9,785 nucleotides of DNA from Paracoccus sp. (in: a-proteobacteria). Its GTDB lineage: Bacteria; Pseudomonadota; Alphaproteobacteria; Rhodobacterales; Rhodobacteraceae. Position numbers and translations under genes: made by a program. The notes under the pieces were generated by a model. That model did not search any database. It had not been told where the DNA came from and saw only the letters and a list, made by a program, of their open reading frames with translations. The DNA lies in contig JAPSIP010000038.1 in assembly GCA_031178645.1 (NCBI GenBank), positions 1 through 9,785 of the forward strand, written 5' to 3'. Of the stretch, positions 1 to 4,402 are shown piece after piece. The number at the start of each line of letters is the position of its first letter. The stretch's first letter is position 1.

Positions 1-428
1 CGGGCCAGCAACTCGTCCCGCAGCACAAGCGGTGCCGCATCCCGGACGATCACCTTCAGCGACGGATAGGACTGGTGAATCCGCCGCATCACGTAAGGCA
101 TGATATAAGGCCCGATGGTCGGGGTCGAACCCAGCCGGATGGTGCCGCTGGTGCCGCCGCGCGCCTCTTGCGCCAGGCTCGCTAGGGCCTCGGCCTCGTC
201 CAGGATCTTGCGGGCCTGGGCCAGCACGGCACGCCCCTGCGGGGTCAGCACGGCCCCCCGTTGGCCGCGCTCGACCAGTTCAAGGGCCAATGCGGTTTCC
301 AACCCCAGGATCTGCTGGCTCAGCGAGGATTGGCTGACTCCCATCCGCTCGGCCGCCTTGCGATAATGGCGCGTTTCGGCAAGGGCGATGAAATAAGCCA
401 GTTGCTTCAGGGTCAAAGAGGCCGTCAT
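1..428 (-). CDS. LysR-family transcriptional regulator, OxyR-like (partial, C-terminus outside window)
   Basis: The visible 142 residues are the N-terminal half of a LysR-type regulator. An N-terminal winged helix-turn-helix covers about residues 5-64, with the recognition region near 22-44 (YRKAAERMGVSQSSLSQQI, then LE). It is followed by the linker helix (about 65-90) and the start of the effector domain (LGSTPTIGPYIMPYVM at about 95-115). The GPY-(I/L)-(M/L)-P segment and the following HQSYPSLKV resemble OxyR, the peroxide-sensing activator. OxyR's redox cysteines lie beyond the part seen here, so peroxide sensing cannot be confirmed, and other LysR regulators share this N-terminal pattern. 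The start is the ATG at 428-426, with a weak AAAGG-type ribosome site in a small inverted repeat just upstream. It is transcribed divergently from the two small plus-strand genes, the classical LysR arrangement with a neighbouring target. The reading frame runs off the left edge of the window. Confidence 0.85.
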   Translation of the reverse strand, partial: MTASLTLKQLAYFIALAETRHYRKAAERMGVSQSSLSQQILGLETALALELVERGQRGAVLTPQGRAVLAQARKILDEAEALASLAQEARGGTSGTIRLGSTPTIGPYIMPYVMRRIHQSYPSLKVIVRDAAPLVLRDELLA

Positions 429-429
429 G

Positions 430-446
430 GCAGAATGCCTTTCTGC
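430..446. promoter_or_regulatory. Inverted repeat at the ribosome-binding site of the LysR gene
   Basis: GCAGAA (430-435) and TTCTGC (441-446) form a perfect 6-bp inverted repeat with a 5-nt spacer. It ends one base before the LysR start codon. On the minus-strand transcript the AAGG ribosome site would fall at the loop. It could be a small translational hairpin or part of an autoregulatory operator. The evidence is symmetry and position only. Confidence 0.3.
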
Positions 447-493
447 GACGCAAGGACAAGCCAGCCCAGCTTAGCCTAACACGCGCATCATTT

Positions 494-510
494 GATCGGA
501 ATAACCGATC
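494..510. promoter_or_regulatory. Candidate OxyR/LysR operator palindrome
   Basis: GATCGG-AATAA-CCGATC is a perfect 6-bp inverted repeat with a 5-nt centre. Read as ATCG-N7-CGAT it fits the ATnG-N7-CnAT half-site form known for OxyR, and it also contains the T-N11-A core typical of LysR regulators. It sits 66 bp upstream of the OxyR-like start codon and 106 bp upstream of the first small gene, in the shared divergent region. A second site one helical-repeat pair (22 bp) away is not evident. A shorter inverted repeat, CTTG-TTTT-CAAG, overlaps its right end at 510-521. No clear -35/-10 pair could be assigned. Confidence 0.5.
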
Positions 511-604
511 TTGTTTTCAAGAAAGTCTGCCTTCTTCTGTTCTTCCGGATGGCCATATCGAAGGGGTGCGGTGCCGGAGGGTGCCGTTTGCCCAAGCGAT
601 CACA

Positions 605-614
605 AGGAGGAAAC
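605..614 (+). promoter_or_regulatory. Strong Shine-Dalgarno deciding the start of the YdcH-family gene
   Basis: AGGAGGAAAC ends one base before the ATG at 616, leaving 5 nt between AGGAGG and the start. This selects the ATG at 616 over the longer in-frame opening at 511. The same ten bases recur before the next gene. Confidence 0.85.
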
Positions 615-615
615 A

Positions 616-852
616 ATGAAGACCAGTTCCACGATCAGGTCATTCTCGATCAGCGTCAAGCTTGTCGCCCTGCGCCGCCGACATCAGGTCATCAAGGCCA
701 TGATCGCCGAGGAACTGCGCCGCCCCGCGCCGTGCAGCCTGATCCTTCAGCGCCTCAAGCGCCAGCGGCTTGCCATCAAGGACCAGATCGCGCGCTTTGA
801 CGGGCTGCTGCGCAGCCTTGGCACCGACAACAGGCAGCGCCAGACGGCATGA
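616..852 (+). CDS. Small YdcH-family (DUF465) protein
   Basis: This gene encodes 78 residues. The core at about 20-62 (LRRRHQVIKAMI near 19-30, LKRQRLAIKDQIARFDGLL near 47-65) matches the short helical hairpin of the YdcH/DUF465 family, with the typical 'LK-(R/K)-x-(R/K)-L-x-(I/L)-K-D-x-I-A-R' second helix. Members are small, basic, soluble and of unknown biochemical role. The start is fixed by an AGGAGG sequence 5 nt upstream. The gene is divergent from the OxyR-like regulator and followed after 10 bases by another small gene with an identical ribosome site, so the two are probably one transcript. An upstream in-frame ATG at 511 would add 35 residues of poor coding appearance and has no ribosome site, so I reject it. 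Family assignment is from motif memory. Confidence 0.75.
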   Translation: MKTSSTIRSFSISVKLVALRRRHQVIKAMIAEELRRPAPCSLILQRLKRQRLAIKDQIARFDGLLRSLGTDNRQRQTA

Positions 853-861
853 GGAGGAAAC
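852..861 (+). promoter_or_regulatory. Second copy of the AGGAGGAAAC ribosome-binding site, overlapping the upstream stop
   Basis: AGGAGGAAAC begins on the last base of the TGA stop codon (850-852) of the YdcH-family gene and lies 5 nt (AGGAGG to ATG) before the ATG at 863. It is identical over ten bases to the site at 605-614. The placement favours translation reinitiation or coupling of the two small genes. Confidence 0.8.
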
Positions 862-862
862 G

Positions 863-1057
863 ATGCTTTTACGCTATCTGTACATGCAGACCGGGCTGAA
901 CCATTTCCACAGCACCGATCTGGCGGACATGCGCCGGGCCCTTCTTGACGAGGATCAGGACGGCCCCGATGGCGGCAGCGCTGACGTCACTCTGGGGTCG
1001 GTGCCGCCCCGGCGCCAGCCGCCCGCCCGGATCGCCCGGCGCCGGATTCGGCATTGA
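863..1057 (+). CDS. Small hypothetical protein, 64 residues
   Basis: I do not recognise this protein. The first half (MLLRYLYMQTGLNHFHSTDL, then ADMRRALLDEDQ) has a normal mixed composition with an aromatic/His-rich start and an acidic patch. The second half is rich in Pro, Arg and Gly and ends RRRIRH, so it is probably disordered and very basic. It has no signal peptide, membrane helix or cysteine. Support for a real gene comes from the very strong ribosome site, its position 10 bases after the YdcH-family stop, and mostly G/C third positions. An in-frame ATG at 770 lies inside the preceding gene and has no ribosome site. The short length and low-complexity tail leave doubt about whether the full frame is translated as a conserved protein. 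Confidence 0.6.
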   Translation: MLLRYLYMQTGLNHFHSTDLADMRRALLDEDQDGPDGGSADVTLGSVPPRRQPPARIARRRIRH

Positions 1058-1070
1058 CCAGCCAAGGGCG

Positions 1071-1093
1071 CAGGGTCCGGGTTCGGAACCCTG
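1071..1093. terminator. GC-rich hairpin between convergent genes, possible bidirectional terminator
   Basis: CAGGGT-CCG-GGTT-CGG-A-ACCCTG folds into a 9-bp stem with one bulged base and a 4-nt loop. It lies 13 bases after the small plus-strand gene and 46 bases beyond the plsC stop on the other strand, the only non-coding gap between these convergent genes. There is no T-run on either side, so it is not a canonical intrinsic terminator. It could be a 3'-end-stabilising stem. Confidence 0.35.
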
Positions 1094-1139
1094 GGCCCAT
1101 GCGGCATCGTCGGCCTTGCAACGGCACGTTCTTCAGCGA

Positions 1140-1919
1140 CTACGAGGCAATGGCCCTGAAGCCGGCCTCGGCCATCAGGCGGTCGGAATGGGTTTCGACC
1201 TCCGCCTCCAACCGGGGAATGAAGCCTTCGGCCGGAACTTCGGCGGGAACGATCGGCAGGAACTCGACCACGGCGCGGCCTGGGCGAATGCCCCAGCCCT
1301 TGCGCGGCCAGAACAGCCCGGTATTGACCGCCACCGGCACCACCGGCAGCCCGCTGCCCGCGCGGATCGTGCTGACGCCATGCTTGTAGGGGCGGCGCTC
1401 GCCCGGCTTGGTCCGGGTGCCCTCGGGATAGATGATCAACTGCCCCAGCCCCTCGCCCGCGATCCGGCGGTTGATCTCGGTCGAGATGGCGCGCATGGCG
1501 TCGCGCCCACGATTGCGGTCGATGGGAATGCAGCCGACCTTCCAGGCATACCAGCCCATGATCGGCACGCGCATGACCTCGCGCTTCATGATGAAGGCGC
1601 GGCGGGGAACGGCATGGGCGATGACAAGGATGTCCAGGAAACACTGGTGCTTGGCTGCGATGATGCAGTCACCGGTCGGGGGCGTGCCGCGCACCTCGCA
1701 CGTGACGCCCATATGCAGCCGCGCGGCCCAGAGCATGTATCCGATCCAGCGGGTCGCCACCCGATTGGCCCCGGCGCGGCCGTCGCGCAACAGCGCGGGA
1801 ATGCCCAGCAGCCCGATCGCCAGCGTCGCGAAACCGACGTGGACATAGTAAAGCCCGTTCTGCACATATTGCCACGGGCTCAGCGGGCCGGGAACGGGCG
1901 AAGTCGCCCGATCCCTCAT
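1140..1919 (-). CDS. plsC: 1-acyl-sn-glycerol-3-phosphate acyltransferase (lysophospholipid acyltransferase, PlsC family)
   Basis: This 259-residue protein belongs to the LPLAT/PlsC family, which acylates lysophosphatidic acid at sn-2 to give phosphatidic acid at the cytoplasmic membrane. All family blocks are visible: the catalytic HX4D at H91-D96 (HQCFLD), block II around G129-R135 (GCIPIDR), block III at Y164-R169 (YPEGTR, with a following PGERRPYKHG), and block IV at about 192-197 (VVPVAV). A hydrophobic N-terminal stretch at about 22-43 is a likely membrane anchor. The ATG start at 1919 overlaps the ftsX stop in an ATGA, with a GGGGG ribosome site upstream, and gives a normal family length. 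A long upstream extension of this frame runs antiphase through ftsX and is not real. It is the last gene of ftsE-ftsX-plsC. It could prefer another lysophospholipid, since paralogues with the same motifs are common. Confidence 0.9.
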   Translation of the reverse strand: MRDRATSPVPGPLSPWQYVQNGLYYVHVGFATLAIGLLGIPALLRDGRAGANRVATRWIGYMLWAARLHMGVTCEVRGTPPTGDCIIAAKHQCFLDILVIAHAVPRRAFIMKREVMRVPIMGWYAWKVGCIPIDRNRGRDAMRAISTEINRRIAGEGLGQLIIYPEGTRTKPGERRPYKHGVSTIRAGSGLPVVPVAVNTGLFWPRKGWGIRPGRAVVEFLPIVPAEVPAEGFIPRLEAEVETHSDRLMAEAGFRAIAS

Positions 1920-2842
1920 CTCACCGCCCCCAGCATCTTCAGGGCCGCCCAGCGGGTCGCCAGAAAGCCCACGACGCCCGCCACGACCGGGATCAGCAAG
2001 GGCAGCAGCCAGCCCCAGCCCTGGAAGCCCAGTCCGGTCAGGAAACCGCCTGCCGCCTCCATGCCCGGCAGCAGGGCGATGCCCGCCATGCCGCACAGGG
2101 TGCCGACGGTCGCGCCAATCGCCGCGCGCTTGGTGAAGCGGCGCACGAAGGCGGTGGCGATGGTGATGTCGCGCGCCCCGATCAGGCGCAGCACGCGGAT
2201 CACCTGCCCGTTGGCGGCCAGGGCCGCCTTGGCCGCCAGCGTGATCATGGATGCCGAGGCCGCCGCGATCAGCAGCAGCGACACGATGCCAAGCGCCCGC
2301 AGCCGGTTCGCCGCCGTCACCAGCGGGCGGCGCCATTCGGTATGGTCGTCCAGGACCGCCGCCGGCACCTCGGCCTCGAGCCGCAGGCGCAGGCCCTGGG
2401 CATCGAAATCCTCGCCCGTGATGGGCAGGTCGATCAGCGAGGGCACCGGCAGCGCGTCCACCGGCATGTCCGGGCCGAACCACGGGGCCAGCAGGCCCGC
2501 CACCTCATTCGCCGGAAGCAGGCGGGGCTGGCCCGCGCCGGGCGTGGTGGACAGGACCTGCATTGCCGCCTGGGTCGCCGCATCCTGGTCGCCCTCAGGC
2601 GCGCTGACGCGCACGGTGACGGATCCGGCCAGTTCGCTGGACCAGCGGTCGGCCAGACGTCCCGTGGCAAGAGCCAGGGCCAGGGCAAAGACCGCCAGAA
2701 AGGCCATCGCCCCGGCCGAGAACAGCGTCAGTTGCGCGGTAAAGCCCGTGGGCGGCACGATCCGGTCGCCCGATCCGCCGTCGCGCATCAGGCCCTGCCA
2801 CAGCGCCTTCAGGTTCAGCGCGCGAAATTCAGCCCGTTTCAA
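1916..2842 (-). CDS. ftsX: Cell division protein FtsX (ABC transporter permease-type subunit)
   Basis: This 308-residue membrane protein has the FtsX layout. It has a cytoplasmic N-terminus, TM1 at about 36-59, a periplasmic domain at about 60-182, TM2 at about 183-208, TM3 at about 241-258 and TM4 at about 277-299, with a conserved-type cytoplasmic segment VIRVLRLIGARDITIATAF between TM2 and TM3. With FtsE it forms the complex that couples ATP hydrolysis to periplasmic peptidoglycan hydrolase activation at the division site. The start is TTG (2842-2840), overlapping the ftsE stop as TTGA, with a GGGGG ribosome site 7 nt upstream. The next in-frame Met would remove conserved N-terminal sequence. 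Its stop overlaps the plsC start as ATGA, so all three genes should be translationally coupled. Identity is supported both by topology and by the FtsE neighbour. Confidence 0.92.
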   Translation of the reverse strand: MKRAEFRALNLKALWQGLMRDGGSGDRIVPPTGFTAQLTLFSAGAMAFLAVFALALALATGRLADRWSSELAGSVTVRVSAPEGDQDAATQAAMQVLSTTPGAGQPRLLPANEVAGLLAPWFGPDMPVDALPVPSLIDLPITGEDFDAQGLRLRLEAEVPAAVLDDHTEWRRPLVTAANRLRALGIVSLLLIAAASASMITLAAKAALAANGQVIRVLRLIGARDITIATAFVRRFTKRAAIGATVGTLCGMAGIALLPGMEAAGGFLTGLGFQGWGWLLPLLIPVVAGVVGFLATRWAALKMLGAVR

Positions 2843-3513
2843 AGATCAGCCCCCGCCAGATGCAATGTTCCGTTGGCGATCCGCAACACGCGGGCCGCGA
2901 CCTGCGCCTTGGCCGCGCGGATCAGGTTCATGTCATGGGTCGCGACCAGCACGGTCTTGCCGGACTTGTTCAGCTCGATCAGCAACTGCATCAGCCGGAC
3001 CGACATGTCCCAGTCGAGGTTGCCCGTCGGCTCGTCCGCCAGCACAAGGTCGGGCGACAGGATCACCGCACGGGCCAGGGCCGCCCGCTGCCGTTCGCCA
3101 CCCGACAGAGACGGCGGCATGGCGCGGGCGTGATGCGTCAGGCCCACCCAGCCCAGCAGGTCGCGCAGCGCGTCCATGTCCACGGGCTGGCCGGCCACCG
3201 ACAGCGGCAGGGCGACGTTTTCGGCCACCGGCAGGTGGTCCAGGAACTGCGTGTCCTGGTGCACCACCCCAACCCGGCGCCGCAGATCCGCGATCCCGTC
3301 GCGCGTCAGTTGCCGCACATCGTCGCCAAAGGCCGTCATCTGCCCGGAGGACGGCAGCAGGTCCGCATAGCACAGCCGCAGAAGCGTCGTCTTGCCCGAC
3401 CCGGATGGCCCGGTCAGGAAATGGAACATGCCCGGCTGCAAGCTCAGCGTCATGTCCGACAGCAACTCGGGCCCGCCGTGATAGCCGAAGCCGACATCCC
3501 GCATCTCGATCAA
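2839..3513 (-). CDS. ftsE: Cell division ATP-binding protein FtsE
   Basis: This 224-residue ABC ATPase shows Walker A GPSGSGKTT (35-43), a Q-loop near Q86 (VVHQD), signature LSGGERQ (136-142), Walker B LVLADEPTG (156-164) and H-loop ATHD with H193. The length matches FtsE, and its stop overlaps the start of ftsX by 4 nt, which separates it from LolD-type ATPases. I place the start at TTG 3513-3511 (reading M-IEMRDVGFGY). It matches the usual FtsE opening MIEL-type sequence and has a six-G ribosome site (3520-3525) 6 nt upstream. Alternatives are TTG at 3519, where the G-run would directly abut the codon, and ATG at 3504, with a 15-nt gap. The much longer upstream opening of the frame is antisense to the zinc-ribbon gene and is rejected. 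The leader carries a 14-bp tandem duplication. Confidence 0.93.
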   Translation of the reverse strand: MIEMRDVGFGYHGGPELLSDMTLSLQPGMFHFLTGPSGSGKTTLLRLCYADLLPSSGQMTAFGDDVRQLTRDGIADLRRRVGVVHQDTQFLDHLPVAENVALPLSVAGQPVDMDALRDLLGWVGLTHHARAMPPSLSGGERQRAALARAVILSPDLVLADEPTGNLDWDMSVRLMQLLIELNKSGKTVLVATHDMNLIRAAKAQVAARVLRIANGTLHLAGADL

Positions 3514-3525
3514 GCGCAACCCCCC

Positions 3526-3553
3526 GTTTCTTCGGTGCCGTTCCTTCGGTGCC
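3526..3553. repeat. 14-bp tandem direct repeat in the ftsE leader
   Basis: On the plus strand GTTTCTTCGGTGCC (3526-3539) is followed directly by GTTCCTTCGGTGCC (3540-3553), two units with 13 of 14 bases identical. Read on the ftsE transcript the units are GGCACCGAAGGAAC and GGCACCGAAGAAAC, ending directly against the G-run ribosome site. Confidence 0.8.
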
Positions 3554-3557
3554 TGTC

Positions 3558-3586
3558 TTGGAACCCGGCCCCGCGCTTGATAGAAC
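3558..3586 (+). promoter_or_regulatory. Candidate sigma-70-type promoter for the zinc-ribbon gene
   Basis: TTGGAA (3558-3563) and TAGAAC (3581-3586) are separated by 17 nt, each matching 4 of 6 consensus bases. A start site near 3593 would give a leader of about 20 nt with GAGGG (3604-3608) 5 nt before the ATG at 3614. It lies in the 100-bp divergent region shared with ftsE. I found no equally good pair for ftsE. Confidence 0.35.
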
Positions 3587-3613
3587 AGCCAAAAGGCGAA
3601 TGCGAGGGCCGGC

Positions 3614-4399
3614 ATGGCGGAAATACGGTTGATCTGTCCCGGTTGCGCGGCGGAATATCGCGTCCCCGACAGCGCTGTTCCCGCTGGCGGGCGCGAGGTG
3701 GAGTGCAGCGCCTGCGGCCATGTCTGGCACGCGACACCCGCGCCCGAAGCCGACCGGCTGGACCTGGCGGCGTTCCAGGCGCTGCCCGCGGCCCAGCCTG
3801 CCGCGGACCTGCCCCGGCCCGCCCGCAAGCTGCCCGAGAACGTCCTAGACATCCTGCGCGACGAGGTCGAGCACGAGCGCCGCGCCCGCGCCGCCGAGGA
3901 GGACCAGCCGGATGCGGACCCTGCCGCCCAGGCGGATCCTGCACCGGACGCCGCCCCTGGTCCGGACATCGCCCCTGATCCGGCATCGCGCCCCACGTCC
4001 GATCCGGAATGGCCAGCGACGACCATCACCCGCCATTTCGACGCAAGGCCGGCGGCTGCCCAGAACAGCGATCCCGAATCCGCGCCACGCCTTCCCCGCC
4101 ATCCTGTTCCCCTGAAGGCCGAGGTCGCGGTTGCCCCCCGGCAGACCCCGCCGGAACGCCGCACCCCGCAGCCCGCGGTGCGGCCGCAACCGGCACGGCC
4201 AATCAAGACGGCCACGGGCGGCTATGTCATGGGCTTCGCGCTTGCCATCATGGTTCTGGCAGGACTCCTTGCGGCCTATCTTCTGGCGCCGGGGATCGAG
4301 GATCAGGGCGGTGTCGGGGAAACCCTTGGCCGGCTGCGCGCGGGCATCGACGGGGCGCGGCTGTGGCTGCAGGACAGCCTGTCGGGGATGATGCGCTGA
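3614..4399 (+). CDS. Zinc-ribbon (MJ0042-type) domain protein with a C-terminal membrane helix
   Basis: This protein has 261 residues. The first 38 form an MJ0042-like zinc ribbon (zinc_ribbon_4/5 type) with metal ligands C8, C11, C31 and C34 in CPGC and CSAC, followed by GHVWHA. Residues about 45-200 are low-complexity, rich in Pro, Ala, Asp and Arg, with one helical segment (LPENVLDILRDEVEHERRAR, about 74-93). A single hydrophobic helix at about 203-225 (YVMGFALAIMVLAGLLAAYL) is followed by a short tail. The likely topology is a cytoplasmic zinc ribbon on a long flexible linker tethered to the inner membrane. Such proteins are common in alphaproteobacteria and lack an assigned role. The start has GAGGG 5 nt upstream. 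It is divergent from ftsE and ends against the DUF4175 stop. The zinc-ribbon call is firm and the function is unknown. Confidence 0.85.
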   Translation: MAEIRLICPGCAAEYRVPDSAVPAGGREVECSACGHVWHATPAPEADRLDLAAFQALPAAQPAADLPRPARKLPENVLDILRDEVEHERRARAAEEDQPDADPAAQADPAPDAAPGPDIAPDPASRPTSDPEWPATTITRHFDARPAAAQNSDPESAPRLPRHPVPLKAEVAVAPRQTPPERRTPQPAVRPQPARPIKTATGGYVMGFALAIMVLAGLLAAYLLAPGIEDQGGVGETLGRLRAGIDGARLWLQDSLSGMMR

Positions 4400-4402
4400 T
4401 CA
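4397..4402. other. Shared palindromic stop hexamer of two convergent genes
   Basis: The hexamer TGATCA provides TGA (4397-4399) as the stop of the plus-strand zinc-ribbon gene and, on the other strand, TGA (4402-4400) as the stop of the DUF4175 gene. There is no base between the two coding regions, so no intergenic terminator exists here. Confidence 0.95.

Noticed and set aside
511..615. Longer start for the YdcH-family gene at the ATG 511
   Set aside because: It has no ribosome site, and the added residues are unlike the family. The ATG at 616 has a strong AGGAGG 5 nt upstream.
1920..2483. N-terminal extension of the plsC frame
   Set aside because: It overlaps ftsX in another frame, has low-complexity Gly/Ala/Arg composition, and would precede a normal PlsC start that has an ATGA overlap and a ribosome site.
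945..3632. An 895-residue open frame on the plus strand opposite plsC, ftsX and ftsE
   Set aside because: It is an antiphase shadow of high-GC coding sequence. Its translation is Ala/Arg/Pro/Gly-rich without domains, while the opposite strand encodes three clear proteins.
3514..4215. N-terminal extension of the ftsE frame
   Set aside because: It is antisense to the zinc-ribbon gene and made of Gly/Ser/Ala/Arg. FtsE at 224 residues is the family length when started at 3513.
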